Shown here piece after piece: positions 27,055 through 35,799 of a DNA stretch of 48,169 nt. The notes below the pieces were generated by a model, which saw only the letters and a program-made list of their open reading frames with translations, was not told where the DNA came from and did no database searches. The DNA lies in the NCBI GenBank assembly GCA_937974175.1, contig CALJIG010000065.1, positions 1 to 48,169 on the forward strand. The letters run 5' to 3'. Each line of letters opens with the position of its first letter. Position 1 is the first letter of the stretch. Source of the stretch: an uncultured Ignavibacteria bacterium (lineage in GTDB: Bacteria; Bacteroidota; Ignavibacteria; Tepidaquicellales; Tepidaquicellaceae). Position numbers and translations under genes: made by a program.

Positions 27055-28167
27055 ATGAGTATTAAGAACATAGTTTCGCAAAATATTAAAAATGTAGTCG
27101 GCTGGAAAACAAAACGAAAAATTGTTGTAATTTCTGCTGATGATTATGGAAATGTCAGAGTCGCTTCGAAAGAAGCAAGAGAAAGATTAGATAAAGCAGG
27201 ATTGAAAAATTTTGTTCCGTTTGATAAATATGATTCACTGGAAAATGAAGAAGATTTACATGCATTATATGATACACTTAACTCCGTTAAAGATAAAAAT
27301 GGAAACCCTGCTGTAATTACAGCTTACTCTGTTCCGGCAAATATTAATTTTGAAAAGATGATAGAGTCGGGATATTCTGAATATCATTATGAACTTCTGC
27401 CGGAGACTTATAGTAAGTTACCGGGATATCAAAATGTGCATGCGCTTTGGAAAGAAGGCATCTCAAATAAATTATTAGTCCCGCAGTTTCATGGAAGAGA
27501 ACATCTTAACTTAAAAGTTTTAATGCATCTTCTGAATCAAAAAGATAAAGAAGTAATGGCATGTTTTGCTAATCGTTCATACACTAGCATTTCTTCTAAA
27601 CCTTTTCCTACTATAGGGTATACAGCAGCATTCGACTTCTATGATTTCAAAGAGAATGAGGGTTTTAAAGATATAATTACCGACGGCTTAAATCAATTTG
27701 AAAAAGTCTTTGGCTACCGGGCGGAATATTTTAATCCTCCGGCTGCCAAGTTCAGTTCTTCGCTGCATGAAACTTTAAGCAGGAACGGAATAAAATATAT
27801 GGATGCAGCAAGATTTCACAGTGAGCATCTGGGAGCAGGAAAGTATAAAAGAAAATACTATTATACCGGGAAAAAAAATTCCAGCGGAATGACTTTTATG
27901 GTGAAAAATTGTGTGTTTGAACCTGTTAACAATCCATCTATGGATTGGAGCCAGTTCTGTTTAAATCAGATTGAAACTGCCTTTAAATGGAACGCACCTG
28001 CAAATATTGGTACACATAGAATTAATTTCTGCGGAAATGTTGACCCGGAGAACCGAAAAAAAGGTCTTACTCATTTGAAAAATCTGCTAAAAAAGATTGT
28101 TGCAAAATGGCCGGATGTAGAATTTATGACTTCAGTTGAACTGATGGATTTAGTAAGTAAACGCTGA
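27055..28167 (+). CDS. Polysaccharide deacetylase-like protein, paralogue 2
   Basis: This 370-residue paralogue of the 20573-21712 protein has ISADDYGNVR (D29, D30), QFHGREH (about 144-150) and WNAPANIGTHRINF in the same order and spacing. It is flanked by longer gaps (267 bp upstream, over 180 bp downstream), so it may have its own promoter. The substrate is unknown. The two paralogues bracket a CapA, ATP-grasp, epimerase and AsnB cassette. Confidence 0.7.
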   Translation: MSIKNIVSQNIKNVVGWKTKRKIVVISADDYGNVRVASKEARERLDKAGLKNFVPFDKYDSLENEEDLHALYDTLNSVKDKNGNPAVITAYSVPANINFEKMIESGYSEYHYELLPETYSKLPGYQNVHALWKEGISNKLLVPQFHGREHLNLKVLMHLLNQKDKEVMACFANRSYTSISSKPFPTIGYTAAFDFYDFKENEGFKDIITDGLNQFEKVFGYRAEYFNPPAAKFSSSLHETLSRNGIKYMDAARFHSEHLGAGKYKRKYYYTGKKNSSGMTFMVKNCVFEPVNNPSMDWSQFCLNQIETAFKWNAPANIGTHRINFCGNVDPENRKKGLTHLKNLLKKIVAKWPDVEFMTSVELMDLVSKR

Positions 28168-28367
28168 TTATTTTTTAATAATTTGAGGCAAGTCTTTTGC
28201 TATTAATTAAATTAAAAATATTCGCATCTTCTTATTGGTGACACCCAATTTGATTTTTTAACTCTGTAAATTCATTTATACCGGAAGCAATTAATTTAAA
28301 TTCAAAACTAAAACACCCATGCTTTACAAATATAATTTCAGATAAGGCGTGACATATTTACAAATTC

Positions 28368-28374
28368 AGGGGGA
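28368..28374 (+). promoter_or_regulatory. Shine-Dalgarno-like AGGGGGA deciding the next start
   Basis: This G-rich site ends ten bases before a TTG codon at 28385. The alternative GTG at 28349 lies upstream of it and has no comparable site. TTG followed by AAA is the form seen at four other TTG starts in this window (3868, 22830, 38890, 41659). Confidence 0.45.
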
Positions 28375-28384
28375 AATAAAATCG

Positions 28385-29500
28385 TTGAAAACTAATTCAG
28401 ATAAAAAAGTAATTTGTTTGATTGTACCATCACTACATTCGGGGGGAATGGAAAGAGTGATGAGTGAATTGGCGAATGAATTATCTGGTAAGCAAGACCT
28501 TACAATACATCTAATTATTCTGTCTAATCAACCGAAATTTTATAAGCTGGCCGATAATGTTATAATTCATGAACCACCGTTTATCAATAAAGGGGCAAAT
28601 AAAATTCTTTTATCAATACGATTATTAAAATATTTAAGAGGGCTTCTAAAAAAAATAAATCCCCATTCATTTTTAAGTTTTGGGGCAAAGTATAATTCAT
28701 TTGTTATGTTAGCATCTTCCGGTTTAAAAATGAATAAGTTTTTATCTGATAGAAACAGTCCTCAGATAAACAGCAGATTGACTTTTAAAAAACATTCTGT
28801 TTATAAAACTGGAAGCGGATTTCAATATATACTCAAGCATATAATGTATCCCGGTGCGACAGGAATTATTGTTCAAACTGAAACTGCAAAAAAAATAGAA
28901 GCGGAAAGATTAAGGCATCCTAATATTATAAGCATACCAAATCCCATAAGAAAACTATCACCGAACGAAGAACAAAAAGAAAAAATAATTTTAAATGTTG
29001 GAAGATTTGTTGCTACCAAACAGCAGGAATTATTAATCGAAATATTTTCAAAGATTGACCACAAAGACTGGAAGCTTGTTTTCGCAGGTGAAGGCCCATT
29101 GCTTGAAAATGCAAAGAAATTAGTTTCGGAATTAAATTTAGAAAATAGTGTGGAATTTGCCGGCAACAGAACCGATATAGATAAACTATATCATAAAAGT
29201 GAAATATTTGCATTCACTTCTGTATCGGAAGGATTTCCAAATGCCCTTGCAGAAGCACTGAGCACGCCTCTTGCTACAATTGCGATAGACTGCATCGCGG
29301 GACCCAGTGATTTGATAGAAGATGGATATAATGGATTTTTGATTGCTCAAAATGATAATGAAGAATACCGTAAAAAACTATCTATGCTGATGAATGACTC
29401 TGAGCTTAGAGAAAAATTAAAATTAAATTCGATTGAAAAAATGAAAAATTTTAATTTTGAAACGATTGTGAATACCTACTATAAAGTGCTAACCGCTTAA
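28385..29500 (+). CDS. Glycosyltransferase family 4
   Basis: A GT-B retaining glycosyltransferase. The N-terminal LIVPSLHSGGMERVMSELA is the classic glycine-rich acceptor-domain start. The donor domain has ILNVGRFVATKQQELLI, VFAGEGP and a SEGFPNALAEALSTPLATIA segment with the E-x7-E region. I prefer the TTG at 28385 over the GTG at 28349 because of the G-rich site and because the family usually has only a short lead before the first strand. It would act on the lipid-linked repeat unit; donor sugar unknown. Confidence 0.85.
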   Translation: MKTNSDKKVICLIVPSLHSGGMERVMSELANELSGKQDLTIHLIILSNQPKFYKLADNVIIHEPPFINKGANKILLSIRLLKYLRGLLKKINPHSFLSFGAKYNSFVMLASSGLKMNKFLSDRNSPQINSRLTFKKHSVYKTGSGFQYILKHIMYPGATGIIVQTETAKKIEAERLRHPNIISIPNPIRKLSPNEEQKEKIILNVGRFVATKQQELLIEIFSKIDHKDWKLVFAGEGPLLENAKKLVSELNLENSVEFAGNRTDIDKLYHKSEIFAFTSVSEGFPNALAEALSTPLATIAIDCIAGPSDLIEDGYNGFLIAQNDNEEYRKKLSMLMNDSELREKLKLNSIEKMKNFNFETIVNTYYKVLTA

Positions 29501-29512
29501 AAACTGATTGAA

Positions 29513-30052
29513 ATGGTCAGCAGTATAATATATAAAAGAAGTATAAATGATATCAGAAAAAAAGATATTTCAATTGATTTGCCTTCTGAATTTAAAATAG
29601 TTTTTTGGAAACCGAGCTTAACTAATTTTATTCCTGAGAGCTACCCTACTAAATACTTCATTTATTGGTTCTTCCATTTTCTTCGAATATTCAAGAATAG
29701 AAATTACTCTGCAATATTAATATATCATAAAGGAAAAGTTGTTTCCTGTATTCTTGCAATACCTGCATACTTCAAATGGCCCTTCATGGGAAAAAATGAT
29801 GTTCAGATTGCTTATGTAATTACGGATACAGAATACAGAGGGCAAGGTCTGGCAGCTGTGGCAATTGAAAATGCTTTTAAAGAATTAAGTTCTACCGCGG
29901 TGAAAGATGTTTGGTATGTTACAAGCTTTGACAATAAATCTTCTCAGAGATTATGTACGAAATTGGGATTTCTGCCTGCGGGAACAGGAAGCCGAAAGTA
30001 CTTTTTAAAATTCTTTCATGTCCTACAGTTGAAAGAAAATAAAACTGATTGA
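29513..30052 (+). CDS. GNAT family N-acyltransferase
   Basis: This 179-residue protein has a GNAT core: VQIAYVITDTEYRGQGLAAVAIENAF, including the acetyl-CoA loop YRGQGLA, then WYVTSFDNKSSQRLCTKLGF for the C-terminal half. It might acylate an amino sugar of the repeat unit. It is a possible alternative source of the PseH step, but it lies 16 kb from the pse block and shows no PseH hallmark that I recognise. Confidence 0.78.
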   Translation: MVSSIIYKRSINDIRKKDISIDLPSEFKIVFWKPSLTNFIPESYPTKYFIYWFFHFLRIFKNRNYSAILIYHKGKVVSCILAIPAYFKWPFMGKNDVQIAYVITDTEYRGQGLAAVAIENAFKELSSTAVKDVWYVTSFDNKSSQRLCTKLGFLPAGTGSRKYFLKFFHVLQLKENKTD

Positions 30053-30103
30053 AACACCGGAATATATTTGTAATTAAACAAATTTAAAAACACTTATTAT
30101 TAA

Positions 30104-31339
30104 ATGAAAATACTACAGGTTAATACATCCGTAAACATGGGAAGTGTGGGCAGAAGAGCTGAAGATATCGGTAATATGCTGATAAGAAAAGGTCACGAAA
30201 GTTACGTAGCTGTTAGCAGTCGGCTAAAAAGACCAAGTACATCAAAACTTATAACTATTGGAAATCAATACGATGTTTTACTGCATGGTATAAAAAGCAG
30301 AGTTTTTGACAGGCAAGGATACGGCTCAAAAAAAGCAACTCAGAATTTTGTTAAAAGAATAATTGAAATAGATCCTGATGTTATACACTTAAGAAATATT
30401 CACGGATACTACTTAAACATAGAAGTTTTATTCAACTATCTGGCGGAAGCAAACAAACCCGTTGTCTGGTCGTTTCATGACTGTTGGCCCTTTACAGGAC
30501 ATTGCGCGTACTTTGATAAAATGAATTGCTATAAATGGAAAACTGAATGCTATGAGTGCCCTGGATTAAGTTCTTATCCAAAAAGTTTTGGAGTGGATAA
30601 CTCGAAAGCTAATTACGCTTTGAAGAAAAGACTTTTCACTTCGGTAAAAAATATGACTCCTGTAGGAGTTTGCCATTGGATAGGCGACCATCTTAAAGAA
30701 TCATTTTTTAAAAATTATCCAATCGAAGTAATTTATAACGGAATAAATACGGAAGTTTTTAATCCTGATAGCGATGTAAATTCATTAAGATCTGAATTAC
30801 AACTTACAGATGAAAAAATTATTTTAGGAGCAGCAAACGTTTGGAACTCAAGAAAAGGCCTGGCAAATTTTAAAGGACTAGATGACTTTATTGAGATAAG
30901 CAGAAAATTACCTCCGAAGGTAAAAATAGTTTTAATAGGACCAACGAAGGAACAACAAAAGGATTTTCCTTCAAATATCATAGGCGTTGACCGCACGAAT
31001 AATCTGGAATATCTAGCTTCATTTTACAGAATGGCAGATGTATTTGTAAACCCAACTTACGTTGATAACTTCCCTACAACCAACATAGAAGCGCTATCTT
31101 CAGGTACACCTGCAGTTGTTTACAGAACAGGTGGATGTCCGGAAGCAGTTGATACGAATACAGGTATAGTAGTAGAAAAAGGTGACAGAGATGGGCTATT
31201 AAAAGGCGTATTGACTATTCTCGATAATGGAAAAGAAAGTTATACCAAGCTTTGCCGTGAGCGGGCATTAAAATACTTTGACAGGAAAGATAATAATGAA
31301 GCATACTTTAATTTATACGAGAGACTTTTAGCAAAATGA
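30104..31339 (+). CDS. Glycosyltransferase family 4 (WcaC-like)
   Basis: This 411-residue GT-B enzyme starts ILQVNTSVNMGSVGRRAEDI. It carries VVWSFHDCWPFTGHCAYFD and a cysteine cluster (CYKWKTECYECPGL), both typical of colanic-acid WcaC-like transferases, and a donor domain with PTYVDNFPTTNIEALSSGTP. It overlaps the next gene by four bases (ATGA). It is the transferase directly coupled to the initiating phosphoglycosyl transferase, so it may add the second sugar (inference). Confidence 0.85.
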   Translation: MKILQVNTSVNMGSVGRRAEDIGNMLIRKGHESYVAVSSRLKRPSTSKLITIGNQYDVLLHGIKSRVFDRQGYGSKKATQNFVKRIIEIDPDVIHLRNIHGYYLNIEVLFNYLAEANKPVVWSFHDCWPFTGHCAYFDKMNCYKWKTECYECPGLSSYPKSFGVDNSKANYALKKRLFTSVKNMTPVGVCHWIGDHLKESFFKNYPIEVIYNGINTEVFNPDSDVNSLRSELQLTDEKIILGAANVWNSRKGLANFKGLDDFIEISRKLPPKVKIVLIGPTKEQQKDFPSNIIGVDRTNNLEYLASFYRMADVFVNPTYVDNFPTTNIEALSSGTPAVVYRTGGCPEAVDTNTGIVVEKGDRDGLLKGVLTILDNGKESYTKLCRERALKYFDRKDNNEAYFNLYERLLAK

Positions 31340-31926
31340 TGTATCAAAAATATTTTAAAAGAGTCTTCGATTTAATATTCGCATTCGTAGTGTTAGTTTT
31401 GATAAGTCCGTTGTTATTGCTATCCGCAATTCTGATAAAACTTACGTCAAATGGTCCGGTTTTTTTTCTTCAGGAGCGTTTAGGCAAGGATGAAAAACCT
31501 TTCAATATTATTAAGTTCAGAACAATGACTAATGTTGAGAGGAAAATTCATCAACCGATATTTAAAGATAATCCTGAAGTAACAAGCATCGGCAAGATAC
31601 TGCGTCGATTTAAAATTGATGAAATGCCTCAGGTTATAAATGTACTTAAAGGAGATATGGGAGTTGTAGGTCCAAGACCTTGCCTTACTCAAATAAGAAA
31701 TAAGTTTGATTCAAATACTCCTTACCGCTTTCTGGTAAGACCCGGATTAACAAGCAATGCTGCTGTGAACGGAAGTATATATTTAACATGGCCTGAGAAA
31801 TGGGAGTACGATAAACAATATGCTCTGAACGTATCTTTTTTGTATGATGCACAGATTATTTTCAAAACGATATTTGTTGTAATTCTCGGTGAAGAAAAAT
31901 TTCTTAATAAACCTCAGTCTAAATAA
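31336..31926 (+). CDS. Initiating phosphoglycosyl transferase, small PglC-like
   Basis: This 196-residue monotopic enzyme transfers a sugar-1-phosphate to undecaprenyl phosphate, starting repeat-unit assembly. It has one N-terminal membrane helix (about 12-36), NGPVFFLQERLGKDEKPF and FRTM, the catalytic D96-E97 pair in FKIDEMPQVINV, and VVGPRP. The short form without the extra WbaP N-terminal domains matches PglC, which uses bacillosamine or related sugars. It is the only initiating enzyme in the window. Confidence 0.9.
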   Translation: MMYQKYFKRVFDLIFAFVVLVLISPLLLLSAILIKLTSNGPVFFLQERLGKDEKPFNIIKFRTMTNVERKIHQPIFKDNPEVTSIGKILRRFKIDEMPQVINVLKGDMGVVGPRPCLTQIRNKFDSNTPYRFLVRPGLTSNAAVNGSIYLTWPEKWEYDKQYALNVSFLYDAQIIFKTIFVVILGEEKFLNKPQSK

Positions 31927-31928
31927 TT

Positions 31929-32879
31929 ATGGAAATAAAAAATTATCAAAAAGGTGATGAGAAAAAAATAATTTCTCTTTTTGAGTTAGTTTTTAAACGC
32001 CCTATGAGTTTAGAGCAATGGCAGTGGAGATTTGAGAATAACCCTGCCGGCAAATATATGATAAAATTAATGTGGGATGGAGATGTATTAGCAGGACATT
32101 ATGCTGTATCCCCTATTAAAATGATGGTTGGTGAAAGAGAAATTCTGACTACGCTTTCGCTTACAACAATGACAAATCCTGATTACGGTCGAAGAGGAAT
32201 TTTCGGCGATCTTGCAAATGCTTTATACAATCAGCTTGAACAGGAGCTTGGCGTTGGAGCTATATGGGGATTTCCGAACAACAATTCACACTACGGTTTT
32301 ATTAAAAATCTTAACTGGAAAGATGTTGCTGTCATTCATACTCTTACAGCAAGTACAAAAAATATGACTGCAGTAAATTCCGATTCCGTGCAGTTAGTAA
32401 CTTCATTTGACGATTCACACGTTCAGTTATTGGCAGAAGCGAATAAAGATTTCCCTGTAAGAATAAGCAGATATCTTGAATATCTTGATTGGCGATATCT
32501 TAAAAAGCCATCTACTGTATATTATATAATAGAGTATAATCATGATGGTGTGAAAGATTTTGTGGTTTACAAATTATATAAATCTTCCGATAGTCCGGAA
32601 ACCTGGGAAGTATTTTTTATGGAAATATCTGTTAAGGATTCTGCTTCCCTTAAGATAATAATGGAACACATATTAGATTATTATAAAGATAAAAATATAG
32701 CAAGTTTTAATTTGTGGATGAGTATGTGGCATAAGCAGCATATTCAATTTGAAAAACTTGGCTTCAATCCCGGCGGCAAGCAAACTTATCTTGGAATACG
32801 TGCTGACGAGCAAAAGTTACCCGAAGTATTCGATTTCAGAAAATGGTATTACACAATGGGTGACTCCGATGTGTATTAA
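31929..32879 (+). CDS. GNAT-fold acyltransferase, long form
   Basis: This is a 316-residue protein. An N-terminal GNAT domain is suggested by LSLTTMTNPDYGRRGIFGDLANALY, where YGRRGIFG aligns with the CoA loop. The second half (about 150-316) is less recognisable and may be a second GNAT-like or FemAB-like lobe. It follows the phosphoglycosyl transferase by two bases and precedes a PIG-L deacetylase, suggesting a remove-then-reacylate pair. Substrate unknown. Confidence 0.7.
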   Translation: MEIKNYQKGDEKKIISLFELVFKRPMSLEQWQWRFENNPAGKYMIKLMWDGDVLAGHYAVSPIKMMVGEREILTTLSLTTMTNPDYGRRGIFGDLANALYNQLEQELGVGAIWGFPNNNSHYGFIKNLNWKDVAVIHTLTASTKNMTAVNSDSVQLVTSFDDSHVQLLAEANKDFPVRISRYLEYLDWRYLKKPSTVYYIIEYNHDGVKDFVVYKLYKSSDSPETWEVFFMEISVKDSASLKIIMEHILDYYKDKNIASFNLWMSMWHKQHIQFEKLGFNPGGKQTYLGIRADEQKLPEVFDFRKWYYTMGDSDVY

Positions 32880-32901
32880 AACAAAAAACTAATTTATAAA
32901 T

Positions 32902-33579
32902 ATGTCAAATAATATACTGGTTATTGCTCCGCACTGTGATGATGAAATTTTAGGCTGCGGCGGAATAATGGCAAAAAATATAGCAGCAGGAAACAATGTT
33001 TACGTTGCGATAGTAACTAACGGACACCTTGGAGCACCTGAACTTTTCAAGAAAGAAGGAACAATAAAAGTAAGAGCTGAAGCCGTAGAAGCACATAAAT
33101 TTTTAGGAGTTAAGGATACAATTTTTCTTGACTTCCCTGCCGTAAAATTAGATGTAACTCCAGCGTATCAGATATCTCTTAAGATATCAGAGGTAATTAA
33201 GAATCATAATATCGATACAATGTATATCCCGCATCGCGGAGATATTCATAATGACCATAAGATTACATTTGAAGCTGCAATAGTTTCCGGAAGACCGATA
33301 AACAACAGTTCAGTAAAAAGAATTTATGCTTATGAAACACTTTCAGAAACTGAATGGGCTCCGCCTTTTGGTGATGATGCATTCATTCCGACAGTATTCG
33401 AAGATATAACGGAATTTATCGAGACAAAGAAAAAAGCATTTGAATTTTTCACAACACAGGCTAAAGTATTCCCGCACTCACGCTCTACAAAAGGTATCGA
33501 AGTATTATCGAATTTCAGAGGGACAACAATCGGAATTACCAATGCTGAAGCTTTTATGTTAATAAGAGAAATTAAGTAA
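32902..33579 (+). CDS. PIG-L/LmbE family N-deacetylase
   Basis: This 225-residue zinc hydrolase removes N-acetyl groups from amino sugars. The zinc motif is PHCDDEILGCGG (H11, D14), with HRGDIHNDHK supplying the later histidines. There is no signal peptide, so it acts in the cytoplasm on a nucleotide-sugar or lipid-linked sugar. With the neighbouring GNAT it could exchange an acetyl for another acyl group. Confidence 0.87.
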   Translation: MSNNILVIAPHCDDEILGCGGIMAKNIAAGNNVYVAIVTNGHLGAPELFKKEGTIKVRAEAVEAHKFLGVKDTIFLDFPAVKLDVTPAYQISLKISEVIKNHNIDTMYIPHRGDIHNDHKITFEAAIVSGRPINNSSVKRIYAYETLSETEWAPPFGDDAFIPTVFEDITEFIETKKKAFEFFTTQAKVFPHSRSTKGIEVLSNFRGTTIGITNAEAFMLIREIK

Positions 33580-33600
33580 TATCCGTACAGATAAATAATA

Positions 33601-34746
33601 ATGAACGATAGAAAAATTGTATTTGTAAATCAGGCAACAGGATATTTAACGATTGACATTATAAATGAGTTTGCAAAAGAATTTCACGAAACGGTTCTTA
33701 TAACAGGAAGCATAAGAGTTCAGGATATTCCACTGGATCCAAAGGTAAAAATTTCATGGATAACACTTTACAAACGTAACAGCAATTTTCAGAAATTAAA
33801 ATCGTGGTTATTAGGTACTATACGAATTTACTTTCAACTATTGTTTAAATACAGAAATCATGAAATTTTTTATATAACTATTCCTCCCAGCGCGTATTTA
33901 CTTTCATTATTTTTCAAGAATAAATTTTCTCTTCTGGTATTCGATGTTTATCCTGATGTTCTTAAAATTTTTAAAATTAGTGAGACCAGTCTTCTTTACC
34001 GGTCATGGGTGAAATGGAATAAAAAATTGTTCGCACGTGCACACAGACTTTATACAATCGGTACAGGTATGAAAGTACTTTTAAGCAAATATATTGACAG
34101 CAATAAAATTGATTTAATACCGCTATGGTCAGGCTTAACAAAAATTCATCCGATTGAAAAATCCGACAATATTTTTATTAAGCAAAATAAAATTGAAGGT
34201 AAATTTATCGTTCAATATTCCGGTAATATAGGAGCTACACACAATATCGAGATACTTGTTAAGATAGCTGCAGAAATGAAACAGCATGAGAATATTCTTT
34301 TTCTAATAATTGGCAGAGGTGACGGCTACAAAAATATTGCTTCACTTATTGAAAAGAACGAACTAAAAAACTGTATGCTTCTTCCTTTTCAGCCGGATGA
34401 TATGCTGAACTATTCTCTCGCAGCAGCAGATTTGGGAGTAGTTATCTTAGATGATAAAGTTGCTCATGCCAGCATGCCGAGTAAAATATATAATATGCAG
34501 GCAGTAGGTGTTCCGCTTCTCGCTATATCTGATTTGAAATCAGAGGTAAATACTCATATTGAAAAATACCAAATCGGAAAATGTTTTACAGAAAATAACT
34601 TTACCGGAATAAAAAATTTTATAATAAAATGTGAAAGTGACCAGGCCTTGCTTGAGTCATACAAAAAAGCTGCTAAACTTGCTGCGAAAGAATTCACGAT
34701 TCATAATGCTAAAAAATATTTAGATCTGTATGTCAGTCAAAATTAA
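33601..34746 (+). CDS. Glycosyltransferase, GT4-like (WbuB type)
   Basis: This 381-residue GT-B protein has an acceptor domain with VFVNQATGYLTIDIINEF and a donor domain with IVQYSGNIGATHNIEILVK, LIIGRGDGY and VVILDDKVAHASMPSKIYNMQAVGVP. The SMPSKI segment in place of the E-x7-E is seen in WbuB-like transferases. It follows the PIG-L gene by 21 bases. Confidence 0.82.
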   Translation: MNDRKIVFVNQATGYLTIDIINEFAKEFHETVLITGSIRVQDIPLDPKVKISWITLYKRNSNFQKLKSWLLGTIRIYFQLLFKYRNHEIFYITIPPSAYLLSLFFKNKFSLLVFDVYPDVLKIFKISETSLLYRSWVKWNKKLFARAHRLYTIGTGMKVLLSKYIDSNKIDLIPLWSGLTKIHPIEKSDNIFIKQNKIEGKFIVQYSGNIGATHNIEILVKIAAEMKQHENILFLIIGRGDGYKNIASLIEKNELKNCMLLPFQPDDMLNYSLAAADLGVVILDDKVAHASMPSKIYNMQAVGVPLLAISDLKSEVNTHIEKYQIGKCFTENNFTGIKNFIIKCESDQALLESYKKAAKLAAKEFTIHNAKKYLDLYVSQN

Positions 34747-34764
34747 AATTAAGGATTTCCAACC

Positions 34765-35793
34765 ATGAAAACATTTTTCAGAAGATTTTTATACTTCGGA
34801 TATTACATTAAAAAACTTGATTACCCAAAATTCAAATCTCAGCTTAAAAAAGCAAAAGAAGATTCTAAAAAATCTACGTTAAGTATTTACTCAGATATTT
34901 TAAAATCTTCTTTTAAATATAATATTTCTATTCTCGAATATTTTTATTTCTTGTTCCACCTTCATCCTGAACATGAATACAGAAATACATATGCAGGAAC
35001 AGGATTTATGTATGACCAGATTACAATTTTGAATCCGAAGGCAGGGCGCGATATTTTGGAAGATAAGATTATTTTTTTAAAGCACTATGCAAAATTTGTG
35101 AAACACGGTTACGTTTCGCTTAAAGAGTTAAACGAAAATAAATCATCATCAGAAAAAATCTTATCAAATAAGTCAGGTAAAATTGTTTTAAAAAATTCAT
35201 TCGGCCAATGCGGTATAGGTGTGGAAGTACGGAATTCAAATGAATTCACTCACGAAAGTTTAATTGCAAGACTTACAGAAACAGGAAATGATTTTGTAGA
35301 AGAATATGTAGTTCAGCATGATGATTTAATGAAATTATCTCCGTCCGGTTTAAATACGATAAGAATAATTACAGAGCTTAACGATAATGGTAAAGTCGAT
35401 ATTTTAGGATGCCGTTTACGAATATCAATAAACTCTCAGGTAGATAACATGGCTGCGGGAAATATTGCTGCACCGATTGACCCTGAAACTGGAATAGTGA
35501 ATGGTCCGGGAGTTTACAGTGATATTTTAAAACATGATGAAGAAATACATCCTGTAACAAATGTTAAAATTGTTGGGTTTCAGGTTCCGTTCTGGAAAGA
35601 AACTTTAAATACTGCAATTGAAGCTGCGAAGATAAGCCAGACAAATCGTTCCATCGGCTGGGATCTTGCTGTAACAAATAACGGTCCTGAACTAATTGAA
35701 GGAAATCATGACTGGTGTAAACTCGTATGGCAGCTTCCTATAAAAAAAGGAATGAAACAAGTTCTTCAAAAATATACCGAACAGAAAATTTAA
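34765..35793 (+). CDS. Sugar-transfer-associated ATP-grasp protein
   Basis: A 342-residue protein matching the ATP-grasp subgroup found in capsule loci: KIVLKNSFGQCGIGVEV for the nucleotide loop, FVEEYVVQHDDLMKLSPSG, NTIRIITELNDNGK and the strongly typical SIGWDLAVTNNGPELIEGN near residues 298-316. The N-terminal ~100 residues are helical. It probably joins an amino acid or other carboxylate to a sugar. It is the second of three ATP-grasp enzymes in this locus. Confidence 0.82.
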   Translation: MKTFFRRFLYFGYYIKKLDYPKFKSQLKKAKEDSKKSTLSIYSDILKSSFKYNISILEYFYFLFHLHPEHEYRNTYAGTGFMYDQITILNPKAGRDILEDKIIFLKHYAKFVKHGYVSLKELNENKSSSEKILSNKSGKIVLKNSFGQCGIGVEVRNSNEFTHESLIARLTETGNDFVEEYVVQHDDLMKLSPSGLNTIRIITELNDNGKVDILGCRLRISINSQVDNMAAGNIAAPIDPETGIVNGPGVYSDILKHDEEIHPVTNVKIVGFQVPFWKETLNTAIEAAKISQTNRSIGWDLAVTNNGPELIEGNHDWCKLVWQLPIKKGMKQVLQKYTEQKI

Positions 35794-35799
35794 TTTAAT

